In this document: positions 23,262-31,266 of the stretch, in pieces | Layout: the number at the start of each line of letters is the position of its first letter | Numbering within the stretch: the stretch's first letter is position 1 | From: JAUYIV01 sp035464675 | Lineage (GTDB): Bacteria > Actinomycetota > Acidimicrobiia > Spongiisociales > UBA11373 | Direction: 5' to 3' | Length of the DNA stretch: 32,814 nt | NCBI GenBank assembly: GCA_035464675.1 | Contig: DATHSA010000063.1 | Coordinates: 1-32,814 of the forward strand | Position numbers and translations under genes: made by a program | Notes under the pieces: generated by a model | What the model saw: the letters and a program-made list of their open reading frames with translations, nothing else | What the model was told of the DNA's origin: nothing | The model's database searches: none

Positions 23262-23432
23262 TTAGGCCTTCTCTCGGCGCACCAGGAGTCCGCCCGATAC
23301 GGATGAACGGTGTCCGTCATCCCATCGCACCGTGACGTTGCGGCCACTGACGTCGAGCACCACACCGGTGCGCGCCGGGCCACCCACTCGCTTCGACAGC
23401 TCGCGGACCCGCATGCCCTTCCGGATCTTCAT
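23262..23432 (-). CDS. DUF1918-like small SH3-fold protein
   Basis: This short 56-residue gene runs from ATG 23432 to TAA 23262. It encodes MKIRKGMRVRELSKRVGGPA, then RTGVVLDVSGRNVTVRWDDG and a basic end. The pattern 'G.RV......VG.P.R.G.V..V.G..V.VRWDDGH.S' is that of DUF1918, a small SH3-like domain common in actinobacteria. The function is unknown. It lies between the LCP gene and the malic enzyme gene, convergent with the former, and is small enough to be missed by length cut-offs. Confidence 0.75.
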   Translation of the reverse strand: MKIRKGMRVRELSKRVGGPARTGVVLDVSGRNVTVRWDDGHRSSVSGGLLVRREKA

Positions 23433-23510
23433 GGCCCGAACGTAGGACGCGCCGCGCAGGATGGAAACGGTCGAAGGTCCCCAAGGGGAGCCCTGCCTCG
23501 CCCGGATCTC

Positions 23511-25211
23511 CTAACCCGGCCGATACGGCACGTAGTACGGATCCCACATGGCGGCCTCCACCGCCGCCTCGGGATCGACCAGCGTCTCCGCGGCTCCGGT
23601 GCGGGCGCCGGACTCGATGACGGCGAGCGCCACCCGGCGTGACACCTCGCGCACGTCGGCGATCGCCGGATACAGGGCGCCCTCCTTCAGGTCCGAGTCG
23701 GTGACACAATCGGCCAGCGCGTGTGCAGCCGCCAGGAACATCTCCACCGTGATCTTGTGCGCCCGACCGACGATCGCGCCAAGGCCGATGCCCGGGAAGA
23801 CGAACACATTGTTGGCCTGCCCGATCCGGTGGGTGGTCCCATCGTGGTGCACTGGCTCGAACGGGCTGCCGGTGGCCACCAGTGCTCGACCGTCCGACCA
23901 CCGGATGATGTCTTCAGGTATCGCCTCGGAGTTCCTCGTCGGGTTGGACAGCGGCATCACGATCGGGCGGTCGTGCCGTGCCGTCATCCCGCGAATCATC
24001 TCCTCCGTGAAGCTCCCAGGCTTTCCCGTGACACCGATGAGGATCGAGGGTGCGGCACCGGCGACCACCGCGTCGAGGCGGACCTCGTCTCCAGAGACGC
24101 CCCACGACGCCACGATGCCGGGATCGGCGGCGAACTCGCCCTTGCGGACCTCGAGGTCCGGGCGGTCGGATGTCACCAGACCCTTGCTGTCCGTGAGGAG
24201 GATCTGGCTCTTCGCGGTCCTCGCGTCGAGGCCATCGGCGACCATGGCCGCGTGGATCTGGCGGGCGATGCCGATACCGGCCGAGCCGGCACCGGCAATG
24301 ACCACGGTCTGGCGGGAGATCTGCTCGCCAACGAGGCGCATGGCGCCGAACAGGCCACCGACGACCATCGCCGCAGTCCCCTGGATGTCGTCGTTGAACG
24401 ACGCGAGCGTGTCCCGGTACGTGTCGAGATGGCGGAATGAAGTCGAGTTGGCGAAGTCCTCCCACTGGAGCACCGCGCCGGGATGAACCCGGCGAATCGA
24501 CTGGACCACCTCGTCCACGAGGTCCCAGTAGGCGTCGCCCCGGATCCGTTCCGATCGGTACCCCAGGTAGAGGGGATCGTCGAGCAACTCATGGTTGTTG
24601 GTGCCGACATCGAGCGAGATCGGAAGGCAGAGGGAGGGATGGATCCCGGCGCCTGCCGTGTACAGGGCCAGCTTGCCGATGGGGATACCCATACCACCGG
24701 CTCCCTGGTCTCCGATCCCGAGGATTCGCTCATTGTCGGTGATCACGATCACGGCTGCTTCGCTCATCCCATCGTTGCGCAGCACCCGCTCGACCGAGCC
24801 ACGATCGTCCGGTGTGATGTAGAGCCCTCGTGCACGGCGCCAGATGTGGCTCCAACGCCGGCATGCCTCGGCGACGGTCGGTGTGTAGATGATCGGCACC
24901 AGCTCCTCGAGATGGTCGAGGACGAGACGGTAGAAGAGGGTCTCATTGCGGTCGTGGAGGCCCCCGAGGTAGATGTGCTTCTCGAGGTCGGTCGGCTTCT
25001 GGGCGAGTTGGTCGAGCGTTCGAACGACCTGCTGCTCGATGGTGGATATGTGTGAAGGCAACAGGCCGGAGAGCCCCAGTGCGACGCGCTCCTCGGCCGT
25101 GAACGCGCTCCCCTTGTTGAGCAGTGGCTCTTCGAGGAGGCTCCTCCCTCGCTGGGGCACCGGCAGGTAGACCTCGCCGGAGACGGTGTCGATCGCGGGT
25201 TGGTAGCGCAT
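23511..25211 (-). CDS. maeA: NAD-dependent malic enzyme (large-subunit type)
   Basis: This 566-residue enzyme decarboxylates malate to pyruvate with NAD+. It matches the E. coli MaeA/SfcA type in length and motifs: LLEEPLLNKGSAFTAEERVA, HIYLGGLHDRNETLFYRLV, IIYTPTVAEAC, ILGIGDQGAGGMGIPIGKL, SFNDDIQGTAAMVVGGLFGA, the NAD-binding AGAGSAGIGIARQI, and PIVMPLSNPTRNSEA. Its last residues (WDPYYVPYRPG) match family ends. ATG 25211 is chosen because a TACCTT box sits 6 nt upstream and the family N-terminus begins just after; a longer frame upstream exists but is Arg/Gly-rich and unlike the family. Two palindromes lie between the start and the next gene. Confidence 0.93.
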   Translation of the reverse strand: MRYQPAIDTVSGEVYLPVPQRGRSLLEEPLLNKGSAFTAEERVALGLSGLLPSHISTIEQQVVRTLDQLAQKPTDLEKHIYLGGLHDRNETLFYRLVLDHLEELVPIIYTPTVAEACRRWSHIWRRARGLYITPDDRGSVERVLRNDGMSEAAVIVITDNERILGIGDQGAGGMGIPIGKLALYTAGAGIHPSLCLPISLDVGTNNHELLDDPLYLGYRSERIRGDAYWDLVDEVVQSIRRVHPGAVLQWEDFANSTSFRHLDTYRDTLASFNDDIQGTAAMVVGGLFGAMRLVGEQISRQTVVIAGAGSAGIGIARQIHAAMVADGLDARTAKSQILLTDSKGLVTSDRPDLEVRKGEFAADPGIVASWGVSGDEVRLDAVVAGAAPSILIGVTGKPGSFTEEMIRGMTARHDRPIVMPLSNPTRNSEAIPEDIIRWSDGRALVATGSPFEPVHHDGTTHRIGQANNVFVFPGIGLGAIVGRAHKITVEMFLAAAHALADCVTDSDLKEGALYPAIADVREVSRRVALAVIESGARTGAAETLVDPEAAVEAAMWDPYYVPYRPG

Positions 25212-25217
25212 GTTCGC

Positions 25218-25223
25218 AAGGTA
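25218..25223 (-). promoter_or_regulatory. Leaderless-type -10 box for malic enzyme
   Basis: TACCTT on the minus strand lies 6 nt before ATG 25211. No SD is visible, so transcription and translation probably begin at the same base. Confidence 0.5.
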
Positions 25224-25326
25224 TGGCCCGGCGAACCCCTCCCGGTAGGGCAATTCGGACCGGGGCTCCCGGCCGACGGATTCCCGTTTTCGTCCACCCA
25301 TGCGCACCCCCGGGCGCCGAGACCGA

Positions 25327-25356
25327 TGTGCCCCCGGTCTCTGGCCCGGGGGCACA
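25327..25356 (-). terminator. 11-bp GC-rich hairpin upstream of malic enzyme
   Basis: Perfect 11-bp arms (TGTGCCCCCGG and its complement) surround an 8-nt loop. It follows the P-loop gene's stop (25409) and precedes the malic enzyme start by 116 nt. It fits an intrinsic terminator without a strong U-tract for the upstream gene, or a regulatory element for the malic enzyme. Confidence 0.5.
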
Positions 25357-25360
25357 TCCC

Positions 25361-25380
25361 GAGATCGGAGATCCGATCTC
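25361..25380. repeat. Perfect 9-bp inverted repeat (operator-like)
   Basis: GAGATCGGA-GA-TCCGATCTC is a perfect 9-bp inverted repeat with a 2-bp spacer, next to the 11-bp hairpin at 25327-25356. Its short spacer suits binding by a dimeric regulator better than a hairpin. Confidence 0.55.
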
Positions 25381-25408
25381 CCGAGTCGGAGGCCCTGTGG
25401 GAAGCCCC

Positions 25409-26377
25409 CTACTCCGCTGAGGGCGAATCTACTCCGACCAGACCTTCCAGGGCGAGGGCCAGATCGGTGCGGAGCCGCGCGAGCGACTCGGGCGGCCACC
25501 CCGCAGGGTCTCCACGGAGGAACGAAGTGTGATCCTCCCGGTTGTCGAACCTGGCGAACGGCAGCAGATGCACGTCGTCGCCCGAGGGCACCGCGATGGT
25601 CCCCGGGACCGGCGATGCGGCGGCCAGATGCCCGATGTCGTCCATGCCGTAGTCCTGGCGCATCACGCTTTCGGGGACGCCGTGGTGGAGGATCGAAGCG
25701 TCGCCCTGCCGGCCCGGCACGGCTCGCTCCCGGTTGCGGCGACGGCTCTCCTCCGGAGTGACCCATACGTAGAGAATCGATGCCCGGTGGAGGATGCCCG
25801 GGGACAGCGCTCTCAGCGAGTGCTCGTACCCGACCGGGAACGGGAGCGGCGGCACCGCCCCCTCGGGACCGCCCCGCGCGAACTCGATCAGGATCGTCGA
25901 TGACTCGACTTCTTCAGGTGTCGGGGTGGGAAGGGCAGCGGCGAGGTCGGCCGCATCGCCGGCGATCGCTTCGGCCAGGGTGTCGCGTTCATCCCCGGCG
26001 ATCGGGACCGTCGCACCGGCGGCACGCCGCGCCGCCTCGATCCGGTCGATGAGGTGACCGGCGTCGGCCGGGTGTCCGGTCGAGCGTCCCAGGCCGGCGA
26101 AGTCCTCGTTGACGAGGTGGATCAAAGTCAGCCAGTCACGCGGGTCGACGAACGGGGTCTCGTCGGATGCGAAGAACGCCGGCGGGGACCCGAGAGCGCG
26201 TTGCTCCTGGGAGATGCGCCGCATGACGTGCACATAGGGGTAGTCGTCGAGCTGGATGGTCGGGCGGAGGTGCAACTGGTCGTGACGCGGGCCCAGATGC
26301 TCGATGTAGCGCCGGATCTCGGACTTGCCCGAGGCCGGCAGTGCCAGGAGCAGCAGGACGTCGATGGTCGGGGTCAT
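25409..26377 (-). CDS. P-loop NTPase of unknown function
   Basis: The 322-residue protein opens with TPTIDVLLLLALPASGKSEI, a Walker A of the form A-x4-GKS (residues about 12-19). This is followed by IQLDDYPYVHVM, a possible Walker B/kinase Asp pair, and later by ILYVWVTPEESRRRNRERAV, which resembles the LID Arg cluster of small kinases (adenylate/shikimate kinase-like layout). ILIEFARGG and ALSPGILHRASI also recall phosphotransferases. The substrate is not recognisable. A C-terminal domain with GDDVHLLPFARFDNREDHTS follows. ATG 26377 is the start at which the P-loop is close to the N-terminus; more upstream starts would add Cys/Arg-rich sequence. Confidence 0.7.
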   Translation of the reverse strand: MTPTIDVLLLLALPASGKSEIRRYIEHLGPRHDQLHLRPTIQLDDYPYVHVMRRISQEQRALGSPPAFFASDETPFVDPRDWLTLIHLVNEDFAGLGRSTGHPADAGHLIDRIEAARRAAGATVPIAGDERDTLAEAIAGDAADLAAALPTPTPEEVESSTILIEFARGGPEGAVPPLPFPVGYEHSLRALSPGILHRASILYVWVTPEESRRRNRERAVPGRQGDASILHHGVPESVMRQDYGMDDIGHLAAASPVPGTIAVPSGDDVHLLPFARFDNREDHTSFLRGDPAGWPPESLARLRTDLALALEGLVGVDSPSAE

Positions 26378-26456
26378 CTCCAGATCATGGCACCGTGCGC
26401 GGGGCAGGTTGTCGCGGGACTCGCTTAGATTGGCCCCCGCTCGGACCCGGAGGAGC

Positions 26457-27041
26457 ATGGGCAACGCACCGCGACGCAAGACCAAGACGCGCCGCCAGCC
26501 GGCGCAGGGGCAGACGAGTGGCAACCGGCCGTGGGCCAGGTGGGTCATCGGCATCGCCGTGGCTGCGCTGGTGGTCGTGGGAATCGTCTACATATCGATG
26601 GACATCTCGGAGAACCCGCAGGGCCTGACGGATCCCCCGCCAGGCACCGAGGTCGTTCAGATCGCCAGTGCGTCGCACACGCTCGAGCCGGTGGCATACG
26701 CCCGGATTCCGCCCGCCGGCGGCTCGCACCACCCGGAGTGGCTTGCCTGCCGGGTGTACACGGCGCCGGTGCGGAACGAGAACGCGGTCCATGCTCTGGA
26801 GCACGGAGCGATCTGGATCACCTACGACCCGAGCCTCGACCCCGATTCGATCGACGATCTCGAAGGCTTCGGGCGCCGTCGTGAGGTGATCGTCAGCCCG
26901 TACCCCGACCTCGGGTCGCCGGTGATCGTCACGTCCTGGGGACGCCAGCTGCGTCTCGATGGGGCCGACACGGACCTGATCGATCAGTTCTACCGCGCAT
27001 TCCAGGACCGCACCGCCCCGGAGAACGCGGCGACGTGCTGA
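26457..27041 (+). CDS. DUF3105 domain membrane-anchored protein
   Basis: This 194-residue protein has a basic N-terminus (residues 1-25), one transmembrane helix (about 28-47, WVIGIAVAALVVVGIVYIS) and an extracytoplasmic DUF3105 domain. The family marks are YARIPPAGGSHHPEWLACRV, VHALEHGAIWITYDP, and YPDLGSPVIVTSWGRQLRL. Conserved His residues in GGSHH and LEHG might bind metal. The C-terminus ends in Cys. The function is unknown. ATG 26457 follows AGGAG; TAGATT at 26426-26431 is a plausible -10. It is divergent from the P-loop gene and is followed by two genes in the same direction. Confidence 0.88.
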   Translation: MGNAPRRKTKTRRQPAQGQTSGNRPWARWVIGIAVAALVVVGIVYISMDISENPQGLTDPPPGTEVVQIASASHTLEPVAYARIPPAGGSHHPEWLACRVYTAPVRNENAVHALEHGAIWITYDPSLDPDSIDDLEGFGRRREVIVSPYPDLGSPVIVTSWGRQLRLDGADTDLIDQFYRAFQDRTAPENAATC

Positions 27042-27060
27042 GCGCAGCCGCGCCGACGGT

Positions 27061-28227
27061 GTGATTCACAGGCGCCTCGCTCTCCATCTGTCGGTGCTCG
27101 TCGTCACCGCAGGCGTGCTCAGGGTGGGCATCGTCCCCGCCGAGGTCTGTCCGCCGGTCACGAGAGCCCAGGTCGAGGCATCGATCGACGAGGCGGTGGC
27201 GTGGATCGCCAGGGGGATGACCAGCGAGGGGCGGTACACCTACGGATATGCCCGAGACGTGGACCGGGTCAACCCCGGCTACAACGGCCCGAGGCATGCC
27301 GGAGTGACGATGTCGCTCTATCAGGCTCATGCCATCACAGGATCCGAAGAGGCGCTCGCCGCAGCGGATCTCGGACTCGAATTCGCACTGGACGGGATGT
27401 TCACCCACGAGGGCTTCACTGCGTGGGATGTCCTCGGCGAGGTGAACACCGGAGCCAACGGGTTGCTCCTTGCCGCGCTGGCGATCCGCAGGGAGGCGAC
27501 GGGTGACACCCTTCATGACGAGCTGATGCGGGAGATGGGGGAGTTCCTCCTCGTCCAGCAATACCCGGACGGCAGCGTCAGCGGCTACTGGCATCGCTCG
27601 ACGGGGCAGTCCGACCCGATCTATGGCACGTACTCGACGGGTGAGGCGTCGTGGGCGTTGGCTCTTCTCGATCGGGCTTTCCCCGGTGAGGGCTGGGGTG
27701 AGGCCGCTGCCCGTACCGTCGACTACATGGCGACCGAGCGGGATCGTCGCGAGGGCCGCATCACCCGCCTCCCCGACCACTGGGCGGCGTACACGATCTC
27801 CGAGCTGCGCCCCGACCTGCTCACCGACGCCCGGATGAGGTACGCGCGGCAACTGGCCGGCTACTTCGGGATGCGCCTCCGCTTCGAGGCACAGCGCCGC
27901 GGCGATGGCATCAACCTCTTGGTCCGCTGGTTCCCGGGCCCGCCCGCAGGCGTCGGCACCGCCGGGGAGGGAATCGGGGCCCTGTGGCTGCTCGCAGGGG
28001 ATCCGCGCCTCGAGGACCTGGCGCCGAACATCGAGGCACGCATGATCTGCACCGCCGGGTTCATGATCCAGCGCCAGGTCGACGCCGAGGAGGCGTCGGC
28101 GGGAGCCCGTCCCGACCTGGAACGTGGAGCCTGGTTCTACCGCGGATACACACAGATGGACGACCAGCAGCATGTGCTCTCGTCCCTGCTCGCCGTGAAG
28201 ACACTGATGGAGGAGGATCCCGCATGA
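27061..28227 (+). CDS. Secreted alpha/alpha-toroid protein (six-hairpin/terpene-cyclase-like)
   Basis: This 388-residue protein starts with GTG and an N-terminal signal (LALHLSVLVVTAGVLRVGIV) ending near PAEVC. The remainder is helix-pair repeats with Gly/Trp turns: IDEAVAWIARGMTSEGRYTY, HAGVTMSLYQAHAITGSEEA, WDVLGEVNTGANGLLLAALA, GTYSTGEASWALALLDRAF, WYRGYTQMDDQ-like ends (FYRGYTQMDDQQHVLSSLLA). This is the pattern of an (alpha/alpha)6 toroid as in GH76/GH88 or prenyltransferase-like folds. A catalytic residue cannot be assigned. It is 19 bp after the DUF3105 gene and overlaps the downstream MarC-like gene (ATGA). Confidence 0.72.
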   Translation: MIHRRLALHLSVLVVTAGVLRVGIVPAEVCPPVTRAQVEASIDEAVAWIARGMTSEGRYTYGYARDVDRVNPGYNGPRHAGVTMSLYQAHAITGSEEALAAADLGLEFALDGMFTHEGFTAWDVLGEVNTGANGLLLAALAIRREATGDTLHDELMREMGEFLLVQQYPDGSVSGYWHRSTGQSDPIYGTYSTGEASWALALLDRAFPGEGWGEAAARTVDYMATERDRREGRITRLPDHWAAYTISELRPDLLTDARMRYARQLAGYFGMRLRFEAQRRGDGINLLVRWFPGPPAGVGTAGEGIGALWLLAGDPRLEDLAPNIEARMICTAGFMIQRQVDAEEASAGARPDLERGAWFYRGYTQMDDQQHVLSSLLAVKTLMEEDPA

Positions 28228-28778
28228 GCGACCTGCTGCTGTTCCTGGCGTTCCTCGCCGCGGTCAACCCGCCTCGCTCCCGGATCGGGCTTCCCGAGTC
28301 CGCCGGGGGGCGAATGGACCCGGCGGCGGTGATCGTCGGCGCGGTGGCATCGTTGGTCGTGGTTGCCGCTGTCGGCTGGTGGTCGTCGCCGGTTCTCGAC
28401 GCGCTGGAGATCACACCGGAGACCTTCCGGATCGCCGCCGGCCTGGTGGCGGTGTTCGCCGGGGGATGGGCGCTCGTGATGGCGGTGCCGGCCACGGAGC
28501 CGCCCCTCGGTGGATGGAAGGATGGCATCTGGCCCGTGGCCTATCCGCGCATCCTTGCCCCTGAGGTGCTGTTGCTCGCCATTGCGGGAGCCACCCAGAA
28601 CGGGGTCGCGGAGACGACGGCTGCGGCGTCGGTCGCGATCGCCGCCCTGGCGGGATTGGCAGCGGCGCGCAGCACTCCTCGCACGATCCGGGTCCTGGTC
28701 GCCGGCGGAAGGGTGCTGGCAGCGCTTCTGGTGGTCGCCGGGATCTTCCTGATGGTCGACGGCATCAGGGATGTGTGA
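28224..28778 (+). CDS. MarC-like multipass membrane protein
   Basis: The 184-residue protein has about five or six transmembrane helices. DLLLFLAFLAAVNPPRSR, PETFRIAAGLVAVFAGGWAL and WPVAYPRILAPEVLLLAIAG correspond to the MarC family pattern (NP. in helix 1, 'FRIAGG' helix, 'P....GP' helix). MarC/UPF0056 proteins have no firmly assigned substrate. It is the last gene of the operon started by DUF3105; its ATG overlaps the TGA of the toroid gene by 4 bp. Confidence 0.65.
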   Translation: MSDLLLFLAFLAAVNPPRSRIGLPESAGGRMDPAAVIVGAVASLVVVAAVGWWSSPVLDALEITPETFRIAAGLVAVFAGGWALVMAVPATEPPLGGWKDGIWPVAYPRILAPEVLLLAIAGATQNGVAETTAAASVAIAALAGLAAARSTPRTIRVLVAGGRVLAALLVVAGIFLMVDGIRDV

Positions 28779-28831
28779 CGGCGGCCGCGGAGCCTGGATC
28801 GGGCTGCGTCTTCGTCGCCCCGGAGCCTCTC

Positions 28832-28859
28832 ACGGGCAACGGGCAACGGGCAACGGGGA
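28832..28859. repeat. Heptamer tandem repeat ACGGGCA x3 plus one degenerate unit
   Basis: Four consecutive 7-bp units lie between convergent genes. By rotation the unit is GGCAACG, the reverse complement of the CGTTGCC units at 32726-32795. Confidence 0.85.
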
Positions 28860-28912
28860 AACGATCCTGCTGACGCGAACTGATCGATGAGACGCGGGAC
28901 GGCTGACCGCGA

Positions 28913-30742
28913 TCACGGATCCGGCGGGGGCGGCGGCCCCACACAGTCGGGGTCGTCGTCGTTGTACTCCCGGATCGTGTAATACCCCGTGTAGCGCCAC
29001 GACCAGGTCTCGGTGGTCTCCGTGCCATCGGGGCGGGTGATGTACCGGTAGATGTCCACGCTCCACCCCCCGGTGCCGTTCTGGACGGTCAGAGGGTCGG
29101 CCGCGCTGCACCCGGGGCCCGGGCCGTCGAGATCCAATTCGGGATTCTTACGCACGATGGGGCCACGGGGCGATGTGTAGTTGTAACGGTTGGAAAGACC
29201 GGCTTCGACGACCAGCCCCCCGTTGTCGCCGTAGATCTTCGCCGTGATCGAAGTGGAGGTGTGCGAGGTCCGGACCACGATGGCATTCGGTGTGTTGTTC
29301 TTGAAGATCAGGTTGGGCTCGGGGAAGCCGAGCGTCGCCTCCCGTCCTTCCGGATAACGGCTGAACCAGATCGAGTGCGGTGTGTGCGAGATGTCCTCCA
29401 GGCCGGCGAAGAACGCCGCGTTGTACATGGTCGTCGTGAACTGGCTGGTCCCGCCACCGATGCACACCTCGCCTTCCTCGACCAGCTCGCCGCCGACGAT
29501 GGCGCCGGCGCATACGAAGCCCTTGGCCGTGGTGCGCCGTCCGACGATGTCGTTCAGGTTGAACTCCTCGCCCGGCGGAATGATCACCCCGTCGACCAGG
29601 TCGGCGATCAGCTGGATGTTGATCACGCGGTTCTGGCAGCAGGCGTGGAAGGTGGTGAACTCACCGATCAGCTCCTTGATGCCCAGGTCCTCGGCATCCG
29701 TCGTCGAGAATTCGGCCTCGCGCCCTACCCGGTACGGAAGATCGCCGATCCTCGACCCGGCCTCGATCGCGTCCCACACGGCCGTCGTGATTGCGTTGGT
29801 GTCGGGCTCCTGAACAGGGATGCTGGGTACGAGGGTGATCTCGTCGGTCTCGACATCGATGAGGATCTCGGCGTCCACCGGCTCGGTTTCGAGCAACGGG
29901 CCGAGTGCAGCGACATAGTCGACGATCGGCTCGGGGCGCAGCGAGAAGGCGAACGACGGCTCGTCCGCCGTCTCGTCGAGCGCCACCTCGAGGGCATCGG
30001 CGATCACACGGCGTGGGATCACCACCGAGGTGCCATGCTCGGAGTTCGAGAGTGTGACGTCGTCGCTGATGATCTGCTGGGCGACGACAACCGCGTCGTC
30101 GACATCTTCAGAGGTGACCGCCGGCTCGAGGAACCGGGTCGGAAGGGTCACGGGTCGCCGGGTCGGGTCGGCAAGCGCCGTCCGGATGAGGTCCATGGCC
30201 GCATCCCGTTCGATGCCGGTGCCTTCGGCGGGGTACGTGTAGACCACGTTGCCGTCCTCGACCCACACCTCACCCGGGTAGGCAGGCTGCGCGATCCCTT
30301 CGAGCTCCCAATCGCGGATGATCTCTGCGAGGGCGTCCTCGTCGTAGTCGTACGCGAGCGCGACCTCGGCACGATCGCCGCCGAACCGGCCCAACCACCA
30401 GCCGAACTGGTTGGCGACATTGCCCGATCGGCCGTTCTGCATCGCGGTCGCGACGATGTCGCTCTCGCGGACGTCGAAGTGGACCTCGCCGGGACGGAGC
30501 GTGAACTCGTGGCCGGCTACTTCCACCACCACCGGCGACTCGAGGAGATGCGACTCGAGGGTCTCGAGGCGCTCGATGGCACGGCGCTCGTCGAGGCCCC
30601 CGAGTTCGACGCCGATCACCTCGACGTCTCCGAGCACTTCGCCGGCATTGGTCATCCGGTCGACCCCGAAGACGAGCGCAATCATCGCCAGCGCCGACGC
30701 GGCGACGAACAGGGATAGTTGGACGGGTCGCGGAAGATCCAT
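28913..30742 (-). CDS. VanW family protein with PG-binding-type repeats
   Basis: This 609-residue exported protein has an N-terminal anchor (about 8-27). Tandem peptidoglycan-binding_4-type domains (about 35-330; e.g. VEVAGHEFTLRPGEVHFDVR and later SEHGTSVVIPRRVIADALEV) precede a VanW domain (about 350-495). The latter is well conserved: FTTFHACCQNRVINIQLIAD, GVIIPPGEEFNLNDIVGRRT, CIGGGTSQFTTTMYNAAFF, HTPHSIWFSRYPEGREATLG. The C-terminal part ends in a beta-rich domain with Pro-rich tail. VanW occurs in vancomycin-resistance clusters and in many environmental bacteria; its role, presumably at peptidoglycan, is not established. An unusual CC pair sits in TFHACCQN. Confidence 0.9.
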   Translation of the reverse strand: MDLPRPVQLSLFVAASALAMIALVFGVDRMTNAGEVLGDVEVIGVELGGLDERRAIERLETLESHLLESPVVVEVAGHEFTLRPGEVHFDVRESDIVATAMQNGRSGNVANQFGWWLGRFGGDRAEVALAYDYDEDALAEIIRDWELEGIAQPAYPGEVWVEDGNVVYTYPAEGTGIERDAAMDLIRTALADPTRRPVTLPTRFLEPAVTSEDVDDAVVVAQQIISDDVTLSNSEHGTSVVIPRRVIADALEVALDETADEPSFAFSLRPEPIVDYVAALGPLLETEPVDAEILIDVETDEITLVPSIPVQEPDTNAITTAVWDAIEAGSRIGDLPYRVGREAEFSTTDAEDLGIKELIGEFTTFHACCQNRVINIQLIADLVDGVIIPPGEEFNLNDIVGRRTTAKGFVCAGAIVGGELVEEGEVCIGGGTSQFTTTMYNAAFFAGLEDISHTPHSIWFSRYPEGREATLGFPEPNLIFKNNTPNAIVVRTSHTSTSITAKIYGDNGGLVVEAGLSNRYNYTSPRGPIVRKNPELDLDGPGPGCSAADPLTVQNGTGGWSVDIYRYITRPDGTETTETWSWRYTGYYTIREYNDDDPDCVGPPPPPDP

Positions 30743-30755
30743 GAGGACGTGCGGG

Positions 30756-30761
30756 AGTGTA
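30756..30761 (-). promoter_or_regulatory. -10 box for the VanW gene
   Basis: TACACT on the minus strand lies 13 nt before ATG 30742, giving a leader of only a few bases. Confidence 0.35.
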
Positions 30762-30801
30762 GGTGTGGGGTGGCGGTATTCCGGTCAACCGGCTCCGGGC
30801 T

Positions 30802-31266
30802 TCAGCCGTCTTCGGTCAGCTCTCCGAGGACTCTGTCCGCGTGCCCTTTCGCCTTCACGTTGTGCCACGCGTTGTCGATGGTGCCCTCGGAGTCGACCGT
30901 GAAGGTGGACCGGATGATGCCCTCGTACTCCCGGCCATAGTTCTTCTTGGTGCCCCACGCCCCGTAGTCCTCGGCGACGGCGTGGTCTTCATCCGACAGC
31001 ACGCGAAACGGCAGGTTGTGCTCGTCGCGGAAGGCCGCGAGGCGTTCCACGGGGTCGGGGCTTACCCCGACGATCTCGAATCCAGCGGACTCGAACGCCC
31101 GGTAGTTGTCCCGGAAGTCGCAGGACTCGGTCGTGCATCCCGGGGTGAAGGCCTTCGGGTAGAAATAGATGAGCACCCGGTCGCCCCGGTGATCCGACAG
31201 CGTGAACGGTTCGCCGTCCTGATCGGGGAGAGTGAAGTCGGGTGCCGGATCGCCGCGTTCGATCAT
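30802..31266 (-). CDS. bcp: Thioredoxin-dependent peroxiredoxin (Bcp/PrxQ type)
   Basis: This 154-residue cytoplasmic peroxiredoxin has the peroxidatic Cys44 in AFTPGCTTESCDFRDN and resolving Cys49 five residues on, the atypical 2-Cys pattern of Bcp. Other marks are APDFTLPDQDGEPFTLSDHR, VLIYFYPKA, and GWGTKKN-like AWGTKKNYGREYEGIIRSTF. It reduces hydroperoxides with thioredoxin. The start ATG overlaps the RlmN stop (ATGA), so it is the last gene of a three-gene operon. Confidence 0.93.
   Translation of the reverse strand: MIERGDPAPDFTLPDQDGEPFTLSDHRGDRVLIYFYPKAFTPGCTTESCDFRDNYRAFESAGFEIVGVSPDPVERLAAFRDEHNLPFRVLSDEDHAVAEDYGAWGTKKNYGREYEGIIRSTFTVDSEGTIDNAWHNVKAKGHADRVLGELTEDG

Noticed and set aside
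25212..25766. N-terminal extension of the malic enzyme frame
   Set aside because: The upstream codons are Arg/Gly/Pro-rich, unlike malic enzymes, include the palindromes, and run over the P-loop gene. ATG 25211 gives the normal family length.
28832..28859. Short regular repeats considered as a CRISPR array
   Set aside because: The units are 7 bp and contiguous with no spacers, and no cas genes are nearby.
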